Both the position numbers and the translations under genes were made by a program. Below are positions 7,933-16,911 of a stretch of 64,000 nt of DNA, piece after piece. Numbering within the stretch: position 1 is the first letter of the stretch; each line of letters opens with the position of its first letter. This DNA is from an uncultured Clostridium sp. (lineage in GTDB: Bacteria > Bacillota > Clostridia > TANB77 > CAG-508): assembly GCA_900553945.1 (NCBI GenBank), contig USFR01000002.1:124001-188000 (forward strand), in the 5' to 3' direction. The notes under the pieces were generated by a model, which was not told the origin of the DNA, searched no databases, and saw nothing but the letters and a program-made list of their open reading frames with translations.

Positions 7933-10581
7933 TTGAAAGAGTATTTAAAAAATACTGACGAAGTTTTAAAAGACATAGAATCAACGCAAAATGGATTAAC
8001 TTCTGAACAAGCGAAACAAAGACTTGAAAAAAATGGACTAAACAAATTAAAAGAGCCACCTAAAGATGGCATAGTTAAGAAATTCATAAAAGCATTAATT
8101 GATCCAATGATAATAATGCTATTAGCAGCCGCTGGAATATCAGCTATTACGGCATTTGCAAGTGGAGATTCTTTTACAGATGTTTTTATAATTTTATTTG
8201 TTGTAATAGTAAATACAATTTTAAGTTTAGTACAAGAAAGCAAAGCTGAAGGTGCAATTGATTCATTAATGGAAATGACAAAAGCAACTTCTAAAGTTAT
8301 AAGAGATGGAGTTGTACAAAACATCAAAAGTGAAGAATTAGTAATTGGAGATGTAATTGTACTAGAAGCTGGAGATGCAATACCAGCGGATTGTAGAATT
8401 TTGGAATCTTTTAGTATGAAAGTTGAGGAAGCCGCACTAACAGGAGAATCTTATCCAGTTAATAAAATTGTTGATATGATTTATTTAAAAGAAAATACAT
8501 TAGATGTTCCATTAGGTGACAGAACTAATATGTTATATAATGGAAGTACAATTAGTTATGGACGTGGAAAAGCTGTAGTTGTAGCAACAGGAATGGATAC
8601 AGAAATGGGAAAAATTGCAGATGCTCTTCAGCAGAGTGATGATGAAAAAACGCCACTTCAAAAGAAGATGGGTGAGATATCAAAAGTTCTAACAAAAGTA
8701 GTTGTTGGAATAAGTGTATTTGTATTTTTATTTGGAATCATTAAAACGGGTGATTTCACAGGAACACATATTTTAGATACTTTTTTAGTTGCAGTTGCAT
8801 TAGCTGTTGCAGCAATTCCAGAAGGTTTGCCAGCAGTTGTAACAATTGTCCTTTCAATTGGTGTAACATCAATGGCTAAAAGGCAAGCATTAATTAGAAA
8901 ATTAAATGCAGTTGAAACTTTAGGATGTACACAAATAATTTGTACAGATAAAACTGGAACATTAACTCAAAACAAGATGACAGTTATACAAGATGAAAGC
9001 AATAATCAAAAATTATTAGCAGAGGCAATGGCATTATGTTCAGATGCTGAAATAGGTGAAGATGATATAGAAGCAATTGGTGAGCCTACAGAAGCTGCAT
9101 TAGTTAACTTTGCAAATAAAATTGGATTACCAAAATATAAACTTGAACAAGAAGCTCCACGTATTGGAGAAGCACCATTTGATTCAATGAGAAAAATGAT
9201 GTCAACTGTTCATAATAAAAATGAAAAAATAATTCAATATACAAAAGGTGCTTGTGAAATATTATTAGAAAGAAGCACACATTATTTAGATAAAGACGGT
9301 CAAGTCGTTCCAATGACAGAAGAAATTAAACAAGAAGTAAGAAGAAAAAATAAAGAATTTGCAGATAAGGCACTAAGATTATTAGGCGCAGCATATAGAG
9401 AACATGATCAAGTTCCAGAAAACTTTGATGCTGAAAATTTAGAAAAAGATTTAACATTTATAGGATTAGTTGGAATGATTGATCCATGCAGACCGGAAGT
9501 TTATGATGCAATAAAAGAATGTAGAAAAGCTGGAATTAGGCCAGTAATGATAACTGGAGATCATATAGATACAGCAGTTGCAATAGGAAAAGATTTAGGA
9601 ATAATTAAAGATGCATCAGAGGCAATGACAGGAGCAGAATTAGATGGATTATCTGAAAAAGATTTAATAAAGAAAGTAAAGAAATGTTCAGTATTTGCAA
9701 GAGTTCAACCAGAACATAAAACAAAAATTGTAAGGGCTTTTAAAGCACAAGACCTAGTTGTTGCGATGACAGGTGATGGTGTAAATGATGCACCTTCTAT
9801 AAAAGCAGCAGATATAGGAATAAGTATGGGAATAACGGGAACAGACGTAACAAAGCAAGCATCAGACATGGTACTTGCAGATGACAACTTTGCAACAATT
9901 GTAAATGCAGTAGAAGAAGGTAGAAAAATATATGACAATATTAGAAAAGTGTTGCAATTTCAATTATCAACAAATGCAGCTGAAGTTATTTATGTATTTT
10001 TAGCATCAGTATTTGGAATTACAGTTGTAACACCAGCACAATTATTATGGATAAACATGGTTACAGATAGTACACCTGGTTTAGCTTTAGGAATGGAAAA
10101 AGCAGAAGGAAACTTGATGAAGAGAAAACCTCGTAATTCAAATGAAGGAGTATTCTCAGATGGAGCTGGCTCTTCAATGATAATCCACGGAGTTATAATG
10201 GCTTCTATAGTATTAATATCATTCTTTATTGGACAATATATTGAACTTGGACACTACGGAGTATTTGAGTCAGTAGATGGAATGACAATGGCATTCTTAA
10301 CAGCAAACCTAGTTGAAATGTTTTATGCTATATGTATGAGAACGCAAAAAGGCTCAATTTTTAAAATGAAAACTAGAAATAAATGGCTATTAGGTTCATT
10401 TATGTTATCACTAATATTTACAGCAGGAGTCATTTATATTCCAGCACTATCAAACCTATTTGGTTTAGCAACAATTAGTTTTAAGGAATTTGCTATAGCA
10501 TTTGGATTAGCATTTTTAGTAATACCAATTACGGAGATAGCAAAATATTTTCAAAGAAGAAAAACAAACGAAGAGAGCTAG
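7933..10581 (+). CDS. P-type cation ATPase (Ca2+/Mn2+ type, PMR1/SERCA-like)
   Basis: 882 residues, full length for a P2A ATPase. Visible are the N-terminal cation-ATPase domain, the actuator LTGES motif, PEGLPA in helix M4 (296-301), the phosphorylation site CTDKTGTLT with Asp339, KGACE in the nucleotide domain, the hinge TGDGVNDAPS, and M6 NMVTDSTPGLALG. It pumps divalent cations out of the cytoplasm. Sequence alone cannot separate Ca2+ from Mn2+, but the manganese riboswitch upstream favours Mn2+ export. Translation starts at TTG 7933 behind AAGGAGGAAAG. An exchanger gene follows in the same orientation, and a small hairpin overlaps the end of this gene. Confidence 0.92.
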   Translation: MKEYLKNTDEVLKDIESTQNGLTSEQAKQRLEKNGLNKLKEPPKDGIVKKFIKALIDPMIIMLLAAAGISAITAFASGDSFTDVFIILFVVIVNTILSLVQESKAEGAIDSLMEMTKATSKVIRDGVVQNIKSEELVIGDVIVLEAGDAIPADCRILESFSMKVEEAALTGESYPVNKIVDMIYLKENTLDVPLGDRTNMLYNGSTISYGRGKAVVVATGMDTEMGKIADALQQSDDEKTPLQKKMGEISKVLTKVVVGISVFVFLFGIIKTGDFTGTHILDTFLVAVALAVAAIPEGLPAVVTIVLSIGVTSMAKRQALIRKLNAVETLGCTQIICTDKTGTLTQNKMTVIQDESNNQKLLAEAMALCSDAEIGEDDIEAIGEPTEAALVNFANKIGLPKYKLEQEAPRIGEAPFDSMRKMMSTVHNKNEKIIQYTKGACEILLERSTHYLDKDGQVVPMTEEIKQEVRRKNKEFADKALRLLGAAYREHDQVPENFDAENLEKDLTFIGLVGMIDPCRPEVYDAIKECRKAGIRPVMITGDHIDTAVAIGKDLGIIKDASEAMTGAELDGLSEKDLIKKVKKCSVFARVQPEHKTKIVRAFKAQDLVVAMTGDGVNDAPSIKAADIGISMGITGTDVTKQASDMVLADDNFATIVNAVEEGRKIYDNIRKVLQFQLSTNAAEVIYVFLASVFGITVVTPAQLLWINMVTDSTPGLALGMEKAEGNLMKRKPRNSNEGVFSDGAGSSMIIHGVIMASIVLISFFIGQYIELGHYGVFESVDGMTMAFLTANLVEMFYAICMRTQKGSIFKMKTRNKWLLGSFMLSLIFTAGVIYIPALSNLFGLATISFKEFAIAFGLAFLVIPITEIAKYFQRRKTNEES

Positions 10582-10595
10582 TAGAAATACTAGCT
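10576..10595 (+). other. Short stem-loop over the ATPase stop codon
   Basis: AGCTAGTA-GAAA-TACTAGCT is a perfect 8-base-pair hairpin with a GAAA loop that covers the TAG stop. It has no T tract, so it is more likely an RNA stability or processing element between two operon genes than a terminator. Confidence 0.5.
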
Positions 10596-10628
10596 TAAAC
10601 TTTGATTATAAAAGAAAGGAAAAGAAAA

Positions 10629-11594
10629 ATGGCAGTTAATATTTTATTAATAGCGCTAGGTTTTGCACTTTTAGTAAAAGGTGCGGATTTTCTAGTAGAT
10701 GGAGCAAGTGGAGTAGCTAAAAGATTTCACATACCAGAAATAATAATTGGACTAACAATAGTTTCAATAGGAACATCAATGCCAGAATTATTTGTAAGTA
10801 TAACATCAGCAATTGATGGATATTCTGATATGGCAATTGGAAATGTTATAGGAAGTAATTTATGCAATTTGCTATTAATACTTGGTATATCAGCAGCAAT
10901 TAATCCAATCATATTTAAAAAAGAAACAAAACTTATTGAGATTCCAATATGCATAGGCACGTCTATAGTATTCATAATCTTAGCAAACATAGGAAACTCA
11001 ATTTCAAGAATAGATGCAATAATTTTAATTGCACTTTTTATAGCATTTATCTGTTACACAATTATGATGGCGAAAAAAGGTGAAGACTTCGACGAGATTA
11101 GTGAAGAAGAAAAGCAAAGATCAGCTGAAGAAGGCAAAAAGAGAAAAATAATAGTTAATATTATATACATTATAGTAGGAATAATTGCTTTAAAAATTGG
11201 AGGAGACTTAGTAGTAGAGCATTCAGAAAAAATAGCAAAAATGTTTAACGTAAGTGACAAAATAATAGGATTAACAATTGTAGCAATAGGAACCAGCCTT
11301 CCTGAATTGGTAACAAGTGTAACAGCAGCATTAAAGAAAAATTCAGATATTGCAATTGGAAATATTATTGGTTCAAACATTTTTAATATGTTACTAATAA
11401 TAGGTGCGGCAGCAGCGATTAGCCCAATGAATTATAATACAAGTTACAATTTACAAATGGGAATATTAATAGTTGCAACAATTGTTTTAGGAATTTTTCC
11501 ATACACAGATAGAAAAGATGAAATGACTATTTCAAACGGAATTACATATTTAATGTTATATGCACTATATATGGCAATGTTATTTGCATTTTAG
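10629..11594 (+). CDS. CaCA-family cation exchanger (YrbG-like)
   Basis: 321 residues with about ten membrane helices. Both alpha repeats are intact: GTSMPELFVS with GNVIGSNLCN in the first half and GTSLPELVTS with GNIIGSNIFN in the second, separated by a charged cytoplasmic loop (about 155-180). These are the ion-binding motifs of Na+(K+)/Ca2+ exchangers. An in-frame TTG at 10602 exists, but the ATG at 10629 has AGAAAGGA upstream and gives the expected N-terminus. Placement after a Mn-riboswitch-controlled ATPase suggests that it also exports Mn2+ or Ca2+; this is inference. Confidence 0.88.
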   Translation: MAVNILLIALGFALLVKGADFLVDGASGVAKRFHIPEIIIGLTIVSIGTSMPELFVSITSAIDGYSDMAIGNVIGSNLCNLLLILGISAAINPIIFKKETKLIEIPICIGTSIVFIILANIGNSISRIDAIILIALFIAFICYTIMMAKKGEDFDEISEEEKQRSAEEGKKRKIIVNIIYIIVGIIALKIGGDLVVEHSEKIAKMFNVSDKIIGLTIVAIGTSLPELVTSVTAALKKNSDIAIGNIIGSNIFNMLLIIGAAAAISPMNYNTSYNLQMGILIVATIVLGIFPYTDRKDEMTISNGITYLMLYALYMAMLFAF

Positions 11595-11610
11595 TGCACA
11601 GGTAATAAAG

Positions 11611-11653
11611 AGAATATTATATTTGATTTAAAGCAAAATATAATATTCTTTTT
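11611..11653 (+). terminator. Terminator of the cation export operon
   Basis: AGAATATTATATTT (11611-11624) pairs perfectly with AAATATAATATTCT (11636-11649), followed by TTTTATTTTG. Confidence 0.85.
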
Positions 11654-11763
11654 ATTTTGCCCAAAAGCATATTTGAAAGAGTACTCGTATAGGTGGTAAA
11701 TATGCAATACTTGAAAAAAGTTGAAAAATTTGATAAAAATAAAAGAATAAGGAGGAGACTAAA

Positions 11764-12300
11764 ATGGAGTATTTGGAAATTGTAGACGAAGAAAATAATC
11801 TTACAGGAAAAACAGAAGAAAGAGATATTGTACATGCAAAAGGACTTTGGCATAGAGAAATAGCTGTATGGATTATGAACGAAAAAGGAGAAGTATTATT
11901 ACAAAAGAGATCACCTAACAAGAAACAAGGTGCAAATAACTGGAGTACGTCATGCGCTGGACATATTGATATAGGAGAAGAACCTATAAAATCAGCTATT
12001 AGAGAAATAAGAGAAGAATTAGGAATACCAGTAAAAGAAGATGATTTAAAACATTTATTTACAGCAAAGAACAAGAGAGTTTTAACAAATAGCTTTAACA
12101 ATATATTTTGCTATTTATATTTCTTAAAAGTTAACACACCAATTGAAGAATTTACTATTGATACTGAAGAAGTAAGCGAGATAAAATATATTCCATTTGA
12201 AGAATTTGAACAATTAGTAAAAGATAAACCAGCAAATGCTCCTTTTACTGCAAGAGAGTATATGCCAGCAATAGTCGAAGAATTAAGAAAAAATATTTAA
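11764..12300 (+). CDS. Nudix hydrolase, IDI/YfcD-like
   Basis: 178 residues. A complete Nudix box spans residues 66-88: Gly66, Glu72, Arg80-Glu81, Glu84-Glu85 and Gly87. The arrangement EIVDEENNLTGKTEERDIVHAKGLWHR at the N-terminus, AVWIMNEKGEVLLQKRS and a tryptophan-rich WSTSCAGH is the isopentenyl-diphosphate-isomerase-like (YfcD) group. Those proteins usually lack isomerase activity and hydrolyse nucleotide-like diphosphates, so I do not call it Idi. It begins behind AAGGAGGAG and is followed within 10 bases by a MazG-like gene, which suggests a small nucleotide-sanitation operon. Confidence 0.85.
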   Translation: MEYLEIVDEENNLTGKTEERDIVHAKGLWHREIAVWIMNEKGEVLLQKRSPNKKQGANNWSTSCAGHIDIGEEPIKSAIREIREELGIPVKEDDLKHLFTAKNKRVLTNSFNNIFCYLYFLKVNTPIEEFTIDTEEVSEIKYIPFEEFEQLVKDKPANAPFTAREYMPAIVEELRKNI

Positions 12301-12309
12301 GGAGTGGGT

Positions 12310-12675
12310 ATGATGCAAGATCAAAAGGAATTATTAAATTCAATAACAAAAGAAAGCACAATGGACGATATTCAAAACTATATAAAAAAAGTTATAACAA
12401 TGAGAGGCTTTGATAATCAAATTGTTCAACATCAAGTGCTACTATTATTCGAAGAAGCAGGAGAACTAGCAAAAGCAATTAGAAAAACATCACCAACAGC
12501 TTCAGTAGACTACAACAAAATAGAAAATTATACAGATATTGAAGAAGAAATTGCAGATGTTTTTATAGTGTTAACAGCAATTTGCAACAAATTAAATATT
12601 AATTTATATGATGCTATTATAAACAAAGAAAAGAAAAATGTTGAAAGAAAATGGCATATAAATGATGAAAAATAA
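12310..12675 (+). CDS. MazG-like nucleotide pyrophosphohydrolase
   Basis: 121 residues, all helical by composition. The metal-binding pairs are visible: EEAGELAKAIRK (about 46-57) and DIEEEIADVFIVL (about 78-90), the E-x-x-E and E-x-x-D motifs of MazG/dUTPase-like all-alpha NTP pyrophosphatases. Such single-domain proteins hydrolyse (deoxy)nucleoside triphosphates to monophosphates. The start is taken at ATG 12310 behind AAGGAGTG; a GTG at 12304 overlaps that ribosome site and is unlikely. It is cotranscribed with the Nudix gene 10 bases upstream. Confidence 0.82.
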   Translation: MMQDQKELLNSITKESTMDDIQNYIKKVITMRGFDNQIVQHQVLLLFEEAGELAKAIRKTSPTASVDYNKIENYTDIEEEIADVFIVLTAICNKLNINLYDAIINKEKKNVERKWHINDEK

Positions 12676-12733
12676 AAGAATATTTCCTAGATTTGTCAAT
12701 ATATACAAATAATAATACTTTGTAGGTTTTAAC

Positions 12734-12762
12734 TTGTCAAAAAAATAGAAATTTGGTATTAT
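12734..12762 (+). promoter_or_regulatory. Promoter of the GT8/acyltransferase operon
   Basis: TTGTCA (12734-12739), 17-base spacer, TATTAT (12757-12762), in a 127-base gap with no gene. Confidence 0.55.
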
Positions 12763-12814
12763 ATAATTGCTAAAATTCGAAAGATGTTTTAAGCAAAAAT
12801 AGATGGAGAAGAAA

Positions 12815-13645
12815 ATGGTAAATATCTTACTTTGTGGGAATAGCAAGGTTTTTAACGGAGCATTAAGTGAATTAATTTCAATAACAAACAGAACTGAAGA
12901 ACCAATAAATTGCTATATTTTCACTATGAATATTTCTTATTTAAAGCCAGAATATACTGATATTTCAGATAAACAAGTAAAATTTCTTGACCAAGTAGTC
13001 AAAAATAAAAATCCAAGCAACGTAGTTACTAAGGTAGATGTTACTGATTTATATAAAAAAGAATTCGAAGGATGTGCAAACGAAAATGCATATTGCACGC
13101 CATATACATTACTTAGACTACTTGTAGATCTAGTTCCAAACATGCCAGAAAAATTACTATATCTTGATATAGATATGATGGTAGGCGGAGATATAAAAAA
13201 GTTATACGACACAGATATAACTAATTATGAATATGCTGCTGTTAAAGAAAAATATGGTTGCTGGATTATTAGGCCAGACTACATAAATGCTGGAATGTTA
13301 TTAATGAATATGGAAAAAATAAGAGAGACAAAATTGCTTGAAAAAGCTAGGTACAAAATCAAAAATAAAAAAATGATATTTGCTGATCAAGATGCAATTT
13401 TCTGGTCAACAACATCAAAAAAAATCATACCAAGAATATATAACGAACAATCAAAATTTAATAAGAAGGACACAATAATTTGTCACTTTTGTAAAAGAAT
13501 GTTATGGATTCCATATCCAAGGACAGAAAATATTAAACAATGGCAAATAGACGAGATGCACAAAACATTAAAATGCCATTCATTTGATGAGGATTTAGAA
13601 GAATATAAAAAATACAAAAAATTATACGAAGAAAAAGGGGAGTAA
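12815..13645 (+). CDS. Family 8 glycosyltransferase
   Basis: 276 residues. It begins with the GT8 nucleotide-sugar fold (MVNILLCGNSKVFNGALSEL) and carries YLDIDMMVGGDI, the DxD metal/UDP-sugar motif, then INAGMLLMNMEKIRE and ADQDAIFW, both typical of the family. GT8 enzymes transfer hexoses with retention of configuration onto lipid or glycan acceptors. The ATG at 12815 is chosen because GGAG lies 6 bases upstream; the ATG at 12803 precedes that ribosome site. The next gene starts 1 base after the stop and also has a GT8 domain, so the two probably act in sequence on the same acceptor. Confidence 0.85.
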   Translation: MVNILLCGNSKVFNGALSELISITNRTEEPINCYIFTMNISYLKPEYTDISDKQVKFLDQVVKNKNPSNVVTKVDVTDLYKKEFEGCANENAYCTPYTLLRLLVDLVPNMPEKLLYLDIDMMVGGDIKKLYDTDITNYEYAAVKEKYGCWIIRPDYINAGMLLMNMEKIRETKLLEKARYKIKNKKMIFADQDAIFWSTTSKKIIPRIYNEQSKFNKKDTIICHFCKRMLWIPYPRTENIKQWQIDEMHKTLKCHSFDEDLEEYKKYKKLYEEKGE

Positions 13646-13646
13646 C

Positions 13647-15443
13647 ATGGAAAACAAACAAACTATACCTATATTTTTTGCAGTAGATAATGGATACATT
13701 CCATTTCTTGCAGTTGCATTGCAGAGTCTAACAGAACATGCATCAGAAAAGTATTATTATTTAATAAAAGTTTTATATACAGATATTTCAGAAGAAAACC
13801 AAGAAAAAATAAAAAAATACAATAAGGAAAATGTAAATATTGAATTTGTTGATTTGAATTATTATATTGAAAAAGTAAAAGACAAACTTTATACAAGAGA
13901 TTATTATTCAAAAACAACATATTTCAGGTTATTTATACCTGATTTATATCCACAATACAACAAAGCATTATATCTAGATAGTGATATAACAATATTAACA
14001 GATGTTGCTGAACTATATAATGTAAACATGAAAGACAATCTTATAGCTGCAGCACCAGATGATGTAATCCAAAACATTCCAGTATTCCAGGATTATGCCG
14101 AAAAAGTAGTTGGAGTATCTGATTATAGACATTATTTCAATGCTGGAATAATAGTAATGAATCTAGAAGAAATGAGAAGAGCGAAATTTCAAGAAAAGTT
14201 TTTATATTTACTAGGAACAATAAAATTTTCAGTTGCACAAGATCAAGATTATTTAAATAGACTATGCAAAGGTAGAGTAAAATTAGTAGATAATACATGG
14301 AATAGAATGCCAATAGGCGGAGATACAATAAAAAGGGAAGAACTTCACTTAATTCATTATAATTTAGCATTTAAGCCTTGGCACTTTGAAGAAATATTAT
14401 ATAAAGAATATTTCTGGGAATGTGCTAAAAAAACAGAATTCTTTAAAGATATTTTAAAGATTAAAGAAAACTATTCTGATGAAGATAAATTTAATGATAG
14501 AGAATCAGACAGAAAATTAAGAATGCTTGCACAAAAAGAGTGTGACTGTGTTGGAGATGACAGAATAAAATTAAAGTTAAGAAATAATGAAAAATTTCAG
14601 GATAGAATGAGAATACTTCAAGAAATTGAAAGACTTGAAGAATCAGGACAATTTGATAGAGATGCTGAAAAAGATCCACCAACAATTACTCTAGAATCAG
14701 ATAACGTTGACTACTTGAATGAGAAATTAACAAGTAGAGTAAAAAATATATTTGCAAACAAGACAGGAGAGTATTTCTTAAAAAATATTATAAAAACCCA
14801 AAAGCTTTTGATAAAAGATATAGAAGGAATAGAAAATTTAAATTCTATAAAAAACGGAGCGGTAATAACATGTAATCATTTTAATCCATTTGATGCTTTT
14901 GCCGTTGAAACGGCATTTAGAAAATCAACATTAGTAAAAAACAAAAAACTATATAAAGTAATAAGAGAAGGAAACTATACCAACTTCCCAGGATTATATG
15001 GATTCTTCTTTAGAAATTGTGATACTTTGCCACTAAGCTCAAGCACAAGAACAATGATGGAATTTGTAAGAGCTACAAACAAAATATTGCAAAAAGGCGA
15101 TGTTATATTAATTTACCCAGAGCAAAGTTTATGGTGGAATTATAAGAAACCAAAGCCATTAAAACCAGGAGCATTTAAAATTGCTGCAAAAAATAATGTA
15201 CCAATCGCTCCAATATTTATAACAATGGAAGATAGCCAAATAACTGGTGAAGATGGATTTAAAATTCAAGAATATACAATGCATATTGGAAAACCAATTT
15301 ATCCAGATGCAGACTTAACTGTAAGAGAAAATACAAACCAAATGAGAGAAAAGAATTTTGAATACTGGAAAAATGTATATGAAGCTTTTTATAAAATTCC
15401 ACTAAAATATACAACTCCACCTGATAAAATGCCAAAATATTAA
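13647..15443 (+). CDS. GT8 glycosyltransferase-PlsC acyltransferase fusion
   Basis: 598 residues with two catalytic domains. Residues 1-270 are GT8 (PIFFAVDNGYIPFLAVALQSL, LYLDSDITIL, YFNAGIIVMNLEEM, AQDQDYLN). After a charged linker (about 280-370) comes a lysophospholipid-acyltransferase (PlsC) domain (about 380-590) with the catalytic His411-x4-Asp416 in NHFNPFDAF and a YPEQS motif near 490. Such proteins could glycosylate a lipid and acylate it, or build an acylated sugar. Both active sites look complete. It sits between a GT8 gene and a separate acyltransferase gene, which supports a dedicated glycolipid or wall-polymer pathway. The precise product is unknown. Confidence 0.85.
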   Translation: MENKQTIPIFFAVDNGYIPFLAVALQSLTEHASEKYYYLIKVLYTDISEENQEKIKKYNKENVNIEFVDLNYYIEKVKDKLYTRDYYSKTTYFRLFIPDLYPQYNKALYLDSDITILTDVAELYNVNMKDNLIAAAPDDVIQNIPVFQDYAEKVVGVSDYRHYFNAGIIVMNLEEMRRAKFQEKFLYLLGTIKFSVAQDQDYLNRLCKGRVKLVDNTWNRMPIGGDTIKREELHLIHYNLAFKPWHFEEILYKEYFWECAKKTEFFKDILKIKENYSDEDKFNDRESDRKLRMLAQKECDCVGDDRIKLKLRNNEKFQDRMRILQEIERLEESGQFDRDAEKDPPTITLESDNVDYLNEKLTSRVKNIFANKTGEYFLKNIIKTQKLLIKDIEGIENLNSIKNGAVITCNHFNPFDAFAVETAFRKSTLVKNKKLYKVIREGNYTNFPGLYGFFFRNCDTLPLSSSTRTMMEFVRATNKILQKGDVILIYPEQSLWWNYKKPKPLKPGAFKIAAKNNVPIAPIFITMEDSQITGEDGFKIQEYTMHIGKPIYPDADLTVRENTNQMREKNFEYWKNVYEAFYKIPLKYTTPPDKMPKY

Positions 15444-15458
15444 TAGAAAGTAAGAAGT

Positions 15459-16250
15459 ATGAAGATTAAAGATAAAGACAAAAAAACAATTTATTACACA
15501 GACGAGTTAAATGATGAATTTTCGAAAGTTCAAATGAAACCAAGAGTAATAGATGAAAAATATAACTATAACAAAAATCCTATATGGGATTTTTGTTCTG
15601 TTATAATTCAAAATATTTTAAGCATGCCAATAAAAATAATTGATGCAAAATTAAAATTTAGACATAAATTTGTAGGAAAAGAAAAATTAAAAAAGCATAA
15701 AAAAGATGGATATTTTATATATGCTAATCATACTCAAGCTTTTGAAGATACGTTTATACCAAGCTTAGCAGATTTTCCAAAGAGAAATTTTTTAATTGTT
15801 AATCCAGCTAATATATCTTTAAAAGGAACCGGATGGATTGTTGAAATGCTAGGTGCAATACCAATTCCAGATACAATAGAGTCTACAAAAAAATTTTTAA
15901 AGCAAATAGAAAAAAGGATTAACCAAAAAAATTCAATAACAATTTATCCTGAAGCACATATTTGGCCATTTTATACCGGAATAAGAAATTTTAAATCAGT
16001 ATCATTCAAATACCCGGTAAAATTAAACACACCGGTATATTCAATTACAAATACTTATCAAACATACGGTAAGAAAAGAAATAAAATTAAAATCGTGTCA
16101 TATATAGATGGACCATTTTACCCAGATGAGGGTTTAAAAATTAAGGAAGCAACAGAGCAACTTAGAAATGAAGTATATGATACAATGATTGCCAGAAGTA
16201 AAAATAGCAATATTGAATATATAAAATATATAACAAAGGCATCAGAATAG
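15459..16250 (+). CDS. PlsC-type acyltransferase
   Basis: 263 residues. The acyltransferase motif is NHTQAFED with His91; the acidic partner is Glu96 or Asp97, an atypical spacing relative to the canonical H-x4-D. An IYPEAHIW block near 165 corresponds to the second substrate-binding motif. No clear membrane helix is visible except a weak amphipathic stretch near 50. It follows the fusion gene by 15 bases and is the last gene of the operon: its stop lies inside the terminator hairpin. It probably acylates the glycolipid made by the preceding enzymes. Confidence 0.8.
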   Translation: MKIKDKDKKTIYYTDELNDEFSKVQMKPRVIDEKYNYNKNPIWDFCSVIIQNILSMPIKIIDAKLKFRHKFVGKEKLKKHKKDGYFIYANHTQAFEDTFIPSLADFPKRNFLIVNPANISLKGTGWIVEMLGAIPIPDTIESTKKFLKQIEKRINQKNSITIYPEAHIWPFYTGIRNFKSVSFKYPVKLNTPVYSITNTYQTYGKKRNKIKIVSYIDGPFYPDEGLKIKEATEQLRNEVYDTMIARSKNSNIEYIKYITKASE

Positions 16251-16261
16251 ATGCCTTTGTT
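16232..16261 (+). terminator. Hairpin overlapping the acyltransferase stop codon
   Basis: AACAAAGGCATC (16232-16243) pairs perfectly with GATGCCTTTGTT (16250-16261) around a 6-base loop that contains part of the stop. The T tract is short and runs directly into the next repeat. Confidence 0.65.
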
Positions 16262-16262
16262 A

Positions 16263-16412
16263 TATAATAGGAAAGTTCTCTGAACTTCCTATTATAGAAA
16301 ATTAACAATGCACAGAAATTTGCTTTACAAATTTCGCGCACGAACAAAGACGCGGACTTAAAAATGTTATAATTAGTGCAAATGTTATAAATAGTCCGCT
16401 TTTGTTCTATAT
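16263..16412 (+). repeat. Best copy of the aggaagttc intergenic repeat
   Basis: Four blocks can be seen. TATAATAGGAA-A-GTTC with TCT loop and GAACTTCCTATTATA forms a long hairpin (16263-16296). AAATTTG-CTTTA-CAAATTT forms a second hairpin from about 16316. GAACAAAGACGCGGACT (about 16343-16359) pairs with AGTCCGCTTTTGTTC further on (about 16395-16410). The same blocks in the same order recur at 21833 and, decayed, at 7741; the first hairpin alone recurs at 50507. No protein is encoded. Confidence 0.65.
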
Positions 16413-16449
16413 CTATAATGGCAAATATTGTACATTTTGCAATAAAATA

Positions 16450-16478
16450 TTGAAACATCTTAAAATATTTGATATATT
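16450..16478 (+). promoter_or_regulatory. Promoter for the DUF1064 gene
   Basis: TTGAAA (16450-16455), 17-base spacer, TATATT (16473-16478). Confidence 0.55.
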
Positions 16479-16504
16479 AAGCAATAGAAGAGATTGGAGA
16501 AGAT

Positions 16505-16855
16505 ATGGAACATTGGAGTATAGAAGATTATAAAAATTATACAGAAAAAGGTTTTAAAAGACATAAATATAAAGCAAATAAAACATCTATAGATGGACAT
16601 ACTTTTGACAGTCAAAAAGAAGCAGAGTATTACTGTGAATTAAAAAACAGATTAAAAGCAAATGATATTAAAGGATTTTGCTTACAACCAACTTTTATCT
16701 TGGCAGCGGGATTAAAATACAAAGCTGATTTTATTATATTTAATAACGATGGAACACAAGAGATAATAGATGTTAAGGGATTTAAAACTAAAGAATACAT
16801 AACTAAAAAGAAAGTATTCGAAGATAAATTTAATTTAAAAATAAAAGAAATATAA
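16505..16855 (+). CDS. DUF1064 family (phage-type nuclease-like) protein
   Basis: 116 residues. The order FDSQKEAEYYCELKNRL, CLQPTFIL, KYKADFIIFNNDG, EIIDVKGFKTKEYITKKKVFE matches DUF1064 (PF06356), a PD-(D/E)xK-like fold common on phages. A candidate active site is Glu in QKEAEYY, Asp in KADFII and Asp-x-Lys in IDVKGF. No other phage genes lie nearby, so it is either a domesticated gene or a remnant. A small unknown gene follows 56 bases later. Confidence 0.75.
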   Translation: MEHWSIEDYKNYTEKGFKRHKYKANKTSIDGHTFDSQKEAEYYCELKNRLKANDIKGFCLQPTFILAAGLKYKADFIIFNNDGTQEIIDVKGFKTKEYITKKKVFEDKFNLKIKEI

Positions 16856-16911
16856 ATTACAAAAGATAAGAATTTATTAAGGGTGAATCTACAGAAAGCA
16901 AAAGGTGAATT

